This document shows positions 10,107-18,917 of a DNA stretch of 47,091 bases, in pieces. A model generated the notes under the pieces. It was not told where the DNA came from. It saw nothing but the letters and a program-made list of their open reading frames with translations, and ran no database searches. The stretch spans positions 1-47,091 of the forward strand of contig MJAN01000014.1 in assembly GCA_001875255.1 (NCBI GenBank). The letters run 5' to 3'. Position 1 is the first letter of the stretch. Every line of letters begins with the position of its first letter. The translations under genes and the position numbers were made by a program. Source of the stretch: Candidatus Sabulitectum silens. GTDB taxonomy: Bacteria; Fermentibacterota; Fermentibacteria; Fermentibacterales; JCC-6.

Positions 10107-10748
10107 TACCCGCAGCTGTTTTCGGTGCCGCGGGAAGGATGGGCGGTCTGATCCTTCGGGAAGCCCCGGGCCATCTCGATATACTTCAAACCTTCGACAG
10201 GGGCCACAGGATGGAGCTGTCTTCCGAGGTCCGAGTGGTACTTGATTTCTCCCTTCCCGGGGCGTGGGACCATCTCAACAGCCTCCTGAGGGGGTCATCT
10301 GCCCGTCTGGTCTCCGGTACCACAGGTCTGGAGCCCCGGCACCACCGGCTTCTTCAAAGCTGGTCCCGGGAAAGGGCTGTTTTCTATTCCGCGAACATGA
10401 GCGTGGGCATATATGTTCTTGAAAGACTCATGAAGCAGGCCAACGCAATGCTTGGAGACCCCTTTGACAGGGAGCTGATCGAGTTTCATCACAACCGCAA
10501 GGTGGACAGCCCCAGCGGGACAGCCCTGACCCTTCTCAAGAACTGGCCCGGTTCCGCCGGAGTTCACTCAATAAGGGGAGGCGACATCACCGGGGAGCAT
10601 CATCTTCACTATCTGGGCCAGGGCGAGAGGCTTGTCCTCAGCCACATCGCCACCGACAGAAGGGTTTCGCCCTGGGGCGATCCGAGGGGCGGAGTTCATT
10701 GTGAACAGCGAACCTGGTCTCTACGGAATGGAGGACATGCTTGGCTGA
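10103..10748 (+). CDS. dapB: 4-hydroxy-tetrahydrodipicolinate reductase DapB, short form
   Basis: NAD(P)H-dependent reductase acting after DapA. The TTG start inside the dapA stop gives LIPAAVFGAAGRMGGLI, the Rossmann loop. The frame contains VVLDFSLPGAW, SGTTGL, the catalytic EFHHNRKVDSPSGTAL and SHIATDRR. Two single-base losses near 10663 and 10678 hide the end; repair gives RVFALGAIRGAEFIV and then NSEPGLYGMEDMLG, the expected C-terminus. About 215 residues versus 240-270 usually; the missing part lies in the N-terminal nucleotide domain between the glycine loop and VVLDFS. dapA-dapB-MEMO are translationally coupled. Confidence 0.88.
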
Positions 10749-11518
10749 TCTGCTTAGATCCGCCTTTGCGGGAACCTTCTATCCCGCAGAGGCTGATACA
10801 CTTGAGGATATGGTGCGGGGTTTTCTTTCCTGCGGTGTAGAACCCCGGGAGGACACCCTGGGGATCGTGGTTCCCCATGCCGGTTACGTCTACTCTGGAA
10901 AAACCGCGGGTTACGGTTTTGCCTCGGCCCCGGATAATGTGGGAACTGTGGTGGTCTGTGCCCCAAGTCACCGGTTCCCCCTGCTTTCCGCCACGGTTTT
11001 TGACATCGACGGAGTGGAAACCCCCTGGGGGTAGCCCCGGTGAACAGGCGAATCACCGGGAAGCTTGCTGAAGAGATCGATTCTGTTGTTTTTAACGAGC
11101 ATTCATTTGAGGTAATCGTTCCCTTCATCCAGATCAGATGGCCAGAGGCTGAAATAGTTCCCATTATACTGGGGGCTTCACCGGACACCGGGGAAATCGC
11201 GGAGCTGGTGGAGCGGTACGCCCCGGATGCACTCTTCGTGGCATCCAGCGACCTGTCCCACTTCCATCCGCTCAGCCGGGCCAGGGAACTCGACGATTCG
11301 GCGATCAGGGGTTTTCTCTCCCTTTCTCCCGAAGAGTTCTCAAGCCGCCTTCACCGGGGAGCCGAGGCCTGCGGAAGGTATCCCCTGCTTACCCTTCTTC
11401 ACCTGGCGAGATCAAGGGCGGCCACCGGGGCTGAAAAACTGCACTACTCCACATCCGCCGACGCCGGGGCGGGAACCACGAAGTCGTGGGCTATTTCGCC
11501 GGAAGGGTTACACTGTGA
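10741..11518 (+). CDS. MEMO family protein (AmmeMemoRadiSam protein B)
   Basis: MEMO proteins share the fold of extradiol dioxygenases and LigB; their bacterial role is unsettled. The TTG start within the dapB end gives RSAFAGTFYPAEADTLEDM, a hallmark opening. VVPHAGYVYSGKTAGYGF and CAPSHRFPLLSA carry two conserved histidines; VASSDLSHFHPL and GAEACGRYPLLTLL follow, the latter with the conserved Cys. Breaks near 11028 (VETP then LGVAPVNRRI) and near 11473 (GAG then NHEVVGYFAGRVTL) each need one base. Immediately followed by AMMECR1 with a 4 bp overlap, a widespread pairing. Confidence 0.9.
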
Positions 11519-12056
11519 CACCTGCTGAAAAGAAGGCGGTACTGGGCTTCGCGAAACTCTCCCTTGAGGCTGCGGTCTCCGGAAGCACCCCTCCGGAAGT
11601 TCCCGGCAGCGGTGTTCTCTCCGGCGGGGGAGGGGCCTTCGTCACGCTGAAGAGGAATGGCAGGCTCAGGGGGTGCATAGGGCATTTCCAGGGGCTGGGT
11701 TCCCTGGGGGAGACCATCAGGGCAATGGCCGCCGAGGCCGCCCTTGGCGACCCCCGTTTCCCCCGGTGACCCCGGAAGAACTTCCCGGGATAACCGTGGA
11801 GGTCTCCGTTCTTTCCTCCATGGAACCCATCGAAGCCGAACAGATCATTCCCGGGATACATGGTCTCTATGTGAGAAGGGGCTTCAGGAGCGGCACCCTC
11901 CTTCCCCAGGTGGCCTTTGAAGAGGGCTGGGACAGGGAAACCTTCCTTGCCCATACCTGCCTGAAGGCCTCCCTTCCCCCGGACGCCTGGCTTGACCCCG
12001 CCACGGAACTGTTGGCATATACCGCGGAAGTCATCCGTGAGGAATCAAACCCGTGA
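11515..12056 (+). CDS. AMMECR1 domain protein (AmmeMemoRadiSam protein A)
   Basis: Homologue of human AMMECR1; biochemical function unknown. The GTG start overlaps the MEMO stop. It carries AFVTLKRNGRLRGCIGHFQ with the invariant LRGCIG motif, then IRAMAAEAALGDPRFPP, LPGITVEVSVLS and LPQVAFEEGWDRETFLAHTC. The ~180-residue length is standard. One C is missing from the run near 11763, between FP and PVTPEELPG. Its MEMO partner is adjacent, but the third usual partner (a PflA-like radical SAM enzyme) is not; a different radical SAM protein lies ~1.3 kb downstream on the other strand. Confidence 0.92.
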
Positions 12057-12067
12057 AGGAGATAGAA

Positions 12068-12612
12068 ATGAAGATAGTCCTGTTGCTTATGCCGGTATTC
12101 GCCTGATGTTCCTTGCCTGCGAGATGCCCGGTGTCCAGGAGGTAGCCGACGAGATAGAAGGCCAGGTTGACAGCATCTCAGACCAGGTGGAATCAGTTAC
12201 CGACGAAACCGATGAACTCCGCAGCAGGGTGGCCTCCCTGGAAAGCCAGCTTTCCTCGGCGGCTGGCTCCATCGAGTTCCCCGAGGTGAACATCGACGAG
12301 ATAACCGACTCCATCAACCAGCAGTTCGATGACCTTACCTCCAGAACTGACTCAGTTTATCAGGAGTTCGAAACCTTCACTTCCAGGACCGACTCGCTCA
12401 CGATTGAGATGGCAAATCTGGTGGAGGCCCAGTCCCTTCAGATCGACTCCCTGCATACCCGGATCGAGGACCTTCAGGGTGAGTTGGCAACCCTCAGGAA
12501 CAGGGTCAACTCCCTGGGTTCAAATCCTGGCGACAGTGGTAGAAGCGGCGGCAGCACCGGACGCACCGGCACCACCGGAGGAACCACCGGCGGGTCCACC
12601 GGCCGCAGATAA
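12068..12612 (+). CDS. Coiled-coil lipoprotein with Gly/Thr/Arg-rich tail
   Basis: The ATG follows a GAAGGAG ribosome site. The signal peptide MKIVLLLMPVFA breaks at 12107; adding one C gives LMFLACEMPG, a good lipobox. The mature protein is largely heptad-patterned coiled coil (ADEIEGQVDSISDQVESVTD, LRSRVASLESQLSSAAG, and later LHTRIEDLQGELATLRNRVN), similar in style to YbgF or Lpp trimers, with repeated S/T-R-T-D-S elements. The last ~30 residues are low-complexity Gly, Thr, Ser and Arg. No enzymatic domain. I infer a structural envelope protein; the exact family is unknown. Confidence 0.78.
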
Positions 12613-12614
12613 TA

Positions 12615-12830
12615 ATGCCGGTTCAGTTCTTCGGCCACGAGGTTGAGAACCCGATCCTGAAAACAGTAATTACCATCGGGGCCGCTGTCTTCGCAGCGGC
12701 CCTCCTGGCGGTTATTGCCGTCATACTGATCCCTGTTCTCGGCGCGGTGCTCACCGGGGTGCTCCTGGTGGTGGCAGTTATCCTTGTCCTCCTGATAATA
12801 TTCGTTCCCCTGATTTCATTTCTTGGGTGA
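12615..12830 (+). CDS. 71-residue hydrophobic membrane protein
   Basis: Starts 2 bp after the previous stop. After a short polar head (MPVQFFGHEVENPILK) the protein is almost wholly hydrophobic, with two predicted membrane helices (IGAAVFAAALLAVIAVILIP and a Val/Leu-rich stretch ending in VPLISFLG). Its stop overlaps the GTG of the GIN-domain gene, so the two are probably co-translated. Small phage-shock-like or TM-helper proteins look like this, but I cannot assign a family. Confidence 0.65.
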   Translation: MPVQFFGHEVENPILKTVITIGAAVFAAALLAVIAVILIPVLGAVLTGVLLVVAVILVLLIIFVPLISFLG

Positions 12831-13363
12831 TATTCAGCTCCGGCAGGCGGGGAAGCGGCAGGGAAAGAACCGAAGAACGCTCCCTGGAGAGCTTTCATTC
12901 GGTGAAGGTTTCAGGGAAGGTTTCCGCCGTGGTGGTCATCGGGGATGAACCGTCCATCACCGTGAGCACCGATGACAATCTCCTTGAGTTCGTCAGGACC
13001 GAAGTAAGAAAAGGGGTCCTTCACGTGGGGTTTTCCAGGGGGGTATCAGCCTCTGTCCCCCTTCGGCTGTCCATCTCCGCCGCTGAACTCAGGGAGCTAG
13101 CCCTGGGGGGGGCGGCCAGGGTGAAGGCCTCCGGGGAGACAGATGAACTCAGGGTCAAGGTGTCGGGAGCCGGCAGGGTTGACGCATCTGAACTGATCGC
13201 CCGGAGGGTAGCCGTTGTGGTTTCAGGGGCGGGCAGGGTGGATGTCCATGCCGAAGAGGAACTCTCCGTAAGGATATCAGGGGCGGGCAGGGTGAGCTGC
13301 TCGGGAAAGCCGGGGAAGGTACACAGACACATCTCAGGCGCCGGAAGGGTTACTATCCTTTAA
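12827..13363 (+). CDS. GIN/DUF2807-type beta-helix protein
   Basis: About 178 residues of the putative auto-transporter adhesin head GIN family (DUF2807). It opens with RSLESFHSVKVSGKVSAVVV and RLSISAAELRELALGGAARV, the usual GIN pattern of short strands in a right-handed beta-helix. Four near-identical turns follow, each containing SGAGRV, spaced about 20 residues apart. No clear signal peptide is seen from the GTG start, though the preceding 71-residue membrane protein may supply localisation. GIN proteins are often encoded beside envelope-stress regulators; none is evident here. Its 3' end overlaps the convergent radical SAM gene by 11 bp. Confidence 0.82.
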   Translation: MIFSSGRRGSGRERTEERSLESFHSVKVSGKVSAVVVIGDEPSITVSTDDNLLEFVRTEVRKGVLHVGFSRGVSASVPLRLSISAAELRELALGGAARVKASGETDELRVKVSGAGRVDASELIARRVAVVVSGAGRVDVHAEEELSVRISGAGRVSCSGKPGKVHRHISGAGRVTIL

Positions 13364-14396
13364 GGACATCCCGAAGGTACATCGATCCCCACCGGTTCAC
13401 CACGAGGTCCCGGGTATTGTAGACAAGATCGCTTCGAGGGTCTCCATACCTTTCCGCAAGTTCCGCCCAGGTGACCCCCTCAAGGGCCAGGGCCTCGGGA
13501 GGAGGGTTTTCCCTGAACCGGTTCAGGAAGTATTCAAAGCTGTTATTCTCCGTGAAGGCGCCGAGGAGCATGTCTTCTTCGGGGGAGTATCTGAAGGGAT
13601 CTCCATGACAGCCGCCGGCCAGGTACACCCTGCCTGATCGGTCGATACGCAGGAAAACGGTTTCCGATGACCTGTCGAAGGCCCTCATTTCGCCCAGATG
13701 ACTGGAAGCAAGAACATCCTTCACTGTTTCAGCTTCGGTGTACCACGGGCTGTGTTCGGCCATCAGGGGGGCGATCTGATCCATGGTTACCCGGGACCCT
13801 CCGGTGTTTTCCCCTCTGCTCCACTGGGGAATGGTCCACCCCGGGGGAAGAGCCGGAGTACCAAGTGCTGATATCTCCCGAGCAATTCCCTGGAAGCCGC
13901 CGGCGTTTTCCCTTGTCAGATAAACCACCGGGAACCATTCCATTCCGAACTCGTCCGCCAGCCTGGCGGTGGCTGCCAGCTCTTCCCAGGCACCCTTCCT
14001 GCCGGCGTAGGCGTCGTGGGATTCGCCGATGCCGTAAAACCCCAGCCTGAGCCAGGAAAACCCTGCGCGGGATAGCCTCAGCCACTGTTCAGGTGACATG
14101 TCCGCAAGTCCCCGGCCGGTGGTGTTGAACCAGAATCCCCTGAAAAGAAGATCCAGCTCGAACTGCTTTTCGATGATCTCGACGAAACTTGGGTGCATCG
14201 CCGGTTCAAGGCAGAACCTGGGAAAAACGGTGGAGCCGGTCTTGTTCCTGTATGCAGCTGCTGATTCCAGGATATCGAAGACAAGGCCCTTGTCAATGAA
14301 GTCATTCCCGGAGGAATGCTCCCCGCAGCAGTGCCGGCACCGGTTCACACAGGGCGTGCCCTGTATCTTAAGGTTCAGGAAGCCAGTTTCGGCCAT
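13353..14396 (-). CDS. Radical SAM protein of unknown target
   Basis: A 347-residue radical SAM enzyme with LKIQGTPCVNRCRHCCGEHS near residues 8-27; CVNRCRHC is the CxxxCxxC iron-sulfur motif, with an extra adjacent Cys. Later come RFCLEPAMHPSF and WFNTTGRGLADMSPEQW, then the barrel strand SWLRLGFYGIGESHD. The C-terminal third has VFLRIDRSGRVYLAGGCHGDP, reminiscent of the start of a SPASM-like region but with a single Cys, so no second cluster is evident. It differs from the PflA-like enzyme of AmmeMemoRadiSam loci. The ATG follows GGAGGT and has its own promoter, divergent from a GNAT gene. Confidence 0.85.
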   Translation of the reverse strand: MAETGFLNLKIQGTPCVNRCRHCCGEHSSGNDFIDKGLVFDILESAAAYRNKTGSTVFPRFCLEPAMHPSFVEIIEKQFELDLLFRGFWFNTTGRGLADMSPEQWLRLSRAGFSWLRLGFYGIGESHDAYAGRKGAWEELAATARLADEFGMEWFPVVYLTRENAGGFQGIAREISALGTPALPPGWTIPQWSRGENTGGSRVTMDQIAPLMAEHSPWYTEAETVKDVLASSHLGEMRAFDRSSETVFLRIDRSGRVYLAGGCHGDPFRYSPEEDMLLGAFTENNSFEYFLNRFRENPPPEALALEGVTWAELAERYGDPRSDLVYNTRDLVVNRWGSMYLRDVLKG

Positions 14397-14431
14397 GTTA
14401 CCTCCGGAAATGAGTATTTTCTCCAGATGGG

Positions 14432-14460
14432 ATAATAGTTTCTAAAAAATGCATCGGCAA
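14432..14460 (-). promoter_or_regulatory. Sigma70-type promoter of the radical SAM gene
   Basis: On the minus strand TTGCCG (14455-14460) and TATTAT (14432-14437) are separated by exactly 17 bp, 36 bp upstream of the radical SAM ATG. The leader would be ~30 nt and includes the GGAGGT ribosome site. Confidence 0.6.
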
Positions 14461-14480
14461 CACCGAAGAAGGGATACACC

Positions 14481-15021
14481 ATGCTGAAGGGAAAACTGAT
14501 ACAGCTGCGAACCTACCGGGAGTCCGACCTCGAGGTGCTCCATGATCTCGCCGCGCACTTCGAGGACATGGGTGATTTCTGGCCCTGCGACTTCATGTCG
14601 GAGTTCAAGCAGGCGAAACACTTCCAGAAGACCGGCTGCTGGGAGGAGAACTCCGGGGGCTGCTCATAACAGACATCCAGGACAGCAGGATACTCGGGCA
14701 GATATTCTTCTTCCGGGAATTCCCTACGGCAGCGGCTATGAGGTGGGTTACAGGATCTACAAGCCCGCGGACATGGGTAAGGGATACTGCGCCGAGGCCC
14801 TTGCCCTCCTGGTGGAGTACCTGTTTCACCGGAAGCCCTGCGACCGAGTCCAGGCAACTGCCATAGCCGGTAACGAACCCTCCCTCAGGGTGATGGAGAA
14901 ATGCGGCTTCAAGACCGAGGGCATTCTCAGGAAGGCCCTTTTCCACAAGGGACGCAATGTGGACATAGTAATGAACTCCATAATCAGGGAAGACTGGGAA
15001 AAACTACAGGTTGATCAATAG
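14481..15021 (+). CDS. GNAT N-acetyltransferase (RimJ/RimL-like)
   Basis: Acetyl-CoA-dependent transferase of the RimJ/RimL type. MLKGKLIQLRTYRESDLEVLHDL opens the GNAT fold. Breaks near 14656 (SGG then LLITDIQDSRILGQIFF) and near 14727 (EFP then YGSGYEVGYRIYKP) each lack one base. The CoA-binding segment MGKGYCAEALALLVEYLF follows, then AGNEPSLRVMEKCGFKTEGIL, a classic C-terminal GNAT signature. About 180 residues. The substrate cannot be read from sequence. Its end overlaps the convergent DMT transporter gene by 18 bp. Confidence 0.87.
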
Positions 15022-15917
15022 CAGGGCCGCCATGGTCAGGAGGATCGCCAGGGACTCGAGGCGGCTGAGCCTTTCCCCGAAGATGAACCTTCCCCCCAGG
15101 CAGATCAGGGCGATGGATCCGGCGCTGTAGGTGGGAAAGACAACCGAGGCGGGAAGGGCGGAAAGGGCGTTGATGAGGAAGAAGGAGGCAAAGAAGTTGG
15201 GAACCCCCACAGCAAGCCCGGTGAGCAACTCATTCCTTTTCGGCTTCCTTCTGATCCTCAGAAGGCTGGTCAGCAGAGCGGTGAGGAACAGGAAGAACAG
15301 GAAGAGGTTCTTCATGGAGAGCATTCCATATCTCTGATAAAGCTTGTTGGTGAATTCGGAAACACCGCATGAGAGGAAAAGCAGAAGCAGCGCCGGCTTC
15401 ATGTTCGAGAAGATGCTCCGCCCCCTGGCCAGCCTCAGGTTTACCATGCCTATGGCTGCCAGGGCCAGGAGCATTCCCGCCCATTGAAGCCCCGATGGGA
15501 ACTCCCTCCAGAAGAGCATGCTGAGTATCATGGGAACAAGTATCCCCATTTTGGCATAGCTTCCCGCCATTCCAACTCCGCTCTCCTTCACCGAACGCTG
15601 ATAGTAGTAGAAACCCAGGAAGTACATCACACCGGTGGGTATCCCTATGAAAAGGGCCCACAGAGCGGAGTTTCCGGGGAGAGGAAGCCGTCGGATCCGC
15701 CGTGACCAACCCCCAGCTCAATTGCAAGACCCGAAGGGGAGAGTGTGTTCAGGTAGCTGAAAAGACCGCCCCGGAGGACCAGCCACAGGGAAAGGGCGGT
15801 GGCCATGGAGTAGTTCATGGCCAGTATCACGTACCTGTCGTGGTTCCGCTCCTCGCCGTGCTTCAGTATCAGGGCAATGGCGGTGCTGCATGCTATGGCT
15901 GCCAGAAGGTCGATCAT
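15004..15917 (-). CDS. DMT-superfamily (EamA-type) transporter
   Basis: Multi-spanning membrane protein of about 300 residues made of two EamA-like halves. The N-terminal frame (MIDLLAAIACSTAIALIL through LSLWLVLRGGLFSYLN) and C-terminal frame (MMYFLGFYYYQRSVKESGV to LLTMAALLLINL) are joined across a frame break between ~15650 and ~15720, where at least one base is missing. SVVFPTYSAGSIALICLGGRFIFGERLS is typical of the last DMT helices. About ten TM segments can be counted. The exported solute is unknown. Convergent overlap of 18 bp with the GNAT gene. Confidence 0.83.
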
Positions 15918-15983
15918 GGTTTCCCGTCGTATGGCTCCGGGGTGTTTTCCCGATTATACTAATCGCAAACAGAAGGAGGGGTT

Positions 15984-17064
15984 ATGGCAAGGGTGAAATG
16001 TCCTGTCTGCGGCAACGATGTGGTCATGGGAAGAGGCCAGCCCGATGGGGTCTGCTCCAACTGCGGGAATTCCGTATCATCCCGGTCGGCCCACAGCAGG
16101 TCCCCCGGCCAGGTTCCCCCGGGAAGCGGCTGCCAGCTACGGCTGGCCATGGTGGCCGGGCTCGGAGTGCTGGTTGCCGTGGCGGGTGCTGTTCTGTTCT
16201 TCATTATGGCCCGGGAGGGCCCGGTGACCAGGTCAAGAGCCTGGTTGTCCCCGGGGTTACCCCATCGGATACCGGACCAGACCTTTTCCAGTTCGGAGGC
16301 ACCGGCACCGGCAGGGGCCTCTTCGACCAGCCGAGCTGCATAGCCACCGATGCAGGTGGAAGGATCTATGTGGGTGAGAGTGAGTCCGGCCGGGTACAGG
16401 TTTTCGACGACGAAGGCGTTTTCATTACCCAGTGGACCTTCGCAAGGGCCGGGGATCAGTATCTTTCCTCAATGGCCTCTTCTCCTGATGGAATACTGTA
16501 CATGGTGTATGAGAGCGAGCTGCACATTCACAGCGGAGAGACCGGGGAGCACCTGGGGAATCTGTCCCATCCCGATGGCTGGGGCTTTTCCGATGTGGAT
16601 GTTTCCCCCGACGGCATCATAACGGCGTTCTGGTACAAGAACCGCGACGATGTGATCACCTTCGATCCCCGGGGCGGGATCCTGGTCCTCCTGCGTGAAG
16701 CGGTATCCGGTGTAACCGGCGACAGCGAGCTTTCCGCCATGGTTGCCTGCGGTAACAGGGGAGAGACCTTCACACTGGGCTCCTTCAACAGCGTGGTGGT
16801 GGTTCACGATTCAGAGGGGAGCTTCATCGACAGGTTCGGAAGCGATGACATTTTCACCATGCCCGCCGCCATGGATGTGGACCCCCGGGGAAGGTTATGG
16901 ATCAGCGACTTCGGCGACCTGAAGGTGTTCGATGCCCACGGCAACCTTGTCAGGGATTTCGATCCCGGTGTGAGTGTCAGTGACATGGTAATAGATCAGC
17001 AGGGCAGACTGTGGGGATCACCAGCGGCGACACCATCGTTATGCTGGACACCGGTAACTACTGA
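15984..17064 (+). CDS. Zinc-ribbon membrane protein with NHL-type beta-propeller
   Basis: MARVKCPVCGNDVVMG and CSNCGNSV form a four-cysteine zinc ribbon at the N-terminus (CPxCG...CxxCG), followed by one TM helix (LAMVAGLGVLVAVAGAVLFF). After a break near 16225 the rest is a beta-propeller with NHL-like blades: SCIATDAGGRIYVGESESGR, DVDPRGRLWISDF, VIDQQGRLWG. A second break near 17015 (LWG then ITSGDTIVMLDTGNY) precedes the stop. About 355 residues: a cytoplasmic zinc ribbon tethered to an external propeller. RBS GGAGGGG. A -10-like TATACT lies at 15955-15960. The tpx gene follows 13 bp later. Confidence 0.8.
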
Positions 17065-17077
17065 AAGGAGAGTAATT

Positions 17078-17584
17078 TTGGGAACAGTAACGCTCAGAGG
17101 TAAGCAGATAGAGGTGGCGGGGTCCTTCCGGAAGAGGGCACACGGCACCGGACTTTCACCTCACCGCCACGGATCTCACAATGAAGGAACTGAAGGATTT
17201 TGCCGGAAAAAGGAAGGTCCTCAACATCTTTCCAAGCATAGACACCGGCGTGTGCGCCGCGTCGGTGAGGAGGTTCAACGCCGAAGCTTCCGGGCTTGAG
17301 AACACGGTGGTTCTAGGCATTTCCGCCGACCTTCCCTTCGCCCATTCCAGGTTCTGTGAGATCGAGGGCTTGAGAACGTGGTTCCCCTGTCGGTTTTCCG
17401 CTCACCGGACTTCGCCAGGAACTACGGCGTCAAGATGACCACCGGCCCAATGGCCGGTCTACTGGCCAGGGCGGTGGTGATACTGGACAGCTCCGACCTT
17501 GTCATATACACCCAGCTCGTACCTGAGATAGGTGAAGAACCGGACTACGATGCTGCCCTGGAGGTTCTCAGGGAAATGGAGTGA
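17078..17584 (+). CDS. tpx: Thiol peroxidase Tpx
   Basis: Atypical 2-Cys peroxiredoxin that reduces lipid and hydrogen peroxides with thioredoxin. The TTG start behind AAGGAG gives [16 protein letters not shown]. The peroxidatic Cys lies in [17 protein letters not shown] and the resolving Cys in [15 protein letters not shown], both diagnostic. It ends ...[12 protein letters not shown]. Breaks near 17133 (before [13 protein letters not shown]) and near 17368 (GLEN then [12 protein letters not shown]) each need one base. About 168 residues. It ends 6 bp from the convergent tyrS stop. No thioredoxin is adjacent. Confidence 0.93.
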
Positions 17585-17590
17585 CGGCTC

Positions 17591-18824
17591 TCAGTCCACC
17601 ACTTTTACGATGTGATACCGTTTCTTTCCCTTTCTGAGGAGCAGAACACCTTCCGAGGCAGCTGCTGCGGGAATGTTCTCCATGGGGTCGGTCACCCTCT
17701 CGCCCTGTATGTAGAGCCCACCCTGCTGGCCCATGCGGCGGACCTCACCCCGGCTTGAGCAGAGACCGGTCTCGGTGAAGAGGTCCAGGGCGGTAATGCC
17801 ATCTTCAAGCCTTTTCCTGCTTATCTCGGTGGTGGGGGCGTCCTTCCCGGAGCCGCCCTCCTGAAAAAGCTCCCGGGAAGCCTTACGGGCCTTCTTCGCT
17901 TCCTCGGTTCCGTGGGCTATGGAGGTTGCCTCGAAGGCCAGTTTTTCCTTCGTCCGCCTGATGTCCGCCCCGGTGAGTTTCTCGTACTGTGCTATCTCAT
18001 CGGTGGGCATGAAGGTGTAGAGCTTCATGAAGTACACCGCGTCCCGGTCGTCTACATTTATCCAGAACTGGTAGTAGTCGTAGGGGGATGTGAGTTCCGG
18101 ATCAAGCCAGATGCTCCGCCGGGCTGGGATTTGCTCATTTTTTCACCGGTGGCGGTGGTTACCAGGGGACATGTGAAACCATAGACCTCCGCCGCCTCTT
18201 TCCTTCGGATGAGGTCGATGCCGGCAACAATGTTCCCCCACTGATCGGCTCCCCCACCTGAAGAATGCAGCGATGATTTCTGAAAAGATGAAGGAAATCG
18301 TATGACTGAAGCAGCATGTAGTTGAATTCCAGGAAGGACAGACCGGTTTCAAGCCGTGTCTTCACGCTCTCGGCGGTGAGCATCCTGTTAACGCTGAAGT
18401 GCCTTCCCACATTTCTGAGGAAGTCGATGTAGTTCAGCTGTGTGAGCCAGTCTGAATTGTCCAGCATCACCGCGCCGGAACCGTCGGAGCCAAATGTAAG
18501 GAACCGGGTCATCTGTTCCTTCAGACATGCCGCCCAGTTCTTAACGGTCTTCCTGGATTCCAGGGTCCTCTCGGTGGACCTTCCCGAGGGATCCCCCACC
18601 AGGGCCGTGGCGCCTCCGATAAGGATGTGGGGTTTGTGTCCTGCCTTCTGCAGGTGGCTTGCTATCATCAGGGGAACCAGATGCCCCAGGTGCAGGCTTT
18701 TCGCCGTGGCGTCAAATCCGATGTAGAAGGAGAGAGATTCACCTGCGAGAAGCTCGTTCAGTTTCTCTTCATTGGTCATCTGGTAAACGAGGCTTCTCTC
18801 ATTCAGATCCTGAAGCGCGTTCAT
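17591..18824 (-). CDS. tyrS: Tyrosyl-tRNA synthetase
   Basis: Class I synthetase charging tRNA-Tyr. [19 protein letters not shown] carries the HIGH-type motif (HLGH) near residue 45, [17 protein letters not shown] follows, and [10 protein letters not shown] around nt 18110-18140 is the KMSKS loop. The segment from ~18040 to ~18250 has two or three single-base losses; after repair [19 protein letters not shown] and [16 protein letters not shown] are readable. The C-terminal S4 RNA-binding domain is visible as [20 protein letters not shown]. About 415 residues. A good promoter precedes it; no T-box leader is recognisable. Confidence 0.94.
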
Positions 18825-18862
18825 GTTGCTCTCCTCCTGCGGGTTGATTGATACATCTGGCG

Positions 18863-18891
18863 ACAGTAACCATTTTTCAGTATTTTGTCAA
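18863..18891 (-). promoter_or_regulatory. Sigma70-type promoter of tyrS
   Basis: Minus strand: perfect TTGACA (18886-18891), 17 bp spacer, TACTGT (18863-18868), placed 39 bp upstream of the tyrS ATG with GGAGGAG (18832-18838) between. It is in the tyrS-upp divergent gap. Confidence 0.65.
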
Positions 18892-18917
18892 CGAACCTCA
18901 GAAAGGGAAATCACCAT

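Noticed and set aside
10741..14396. Complete AmmeMemoRadiSam system
   Set aside because: MEMO and AMMECR1 are present, but the radical SAM protein is on the opposite strand, separately promoted and of another motif type.
18832..18917. T-box or other leader in front of tyrS
   Set aside because: The distance from promoter to ATG is only about 30 nt, too short for a T-box.
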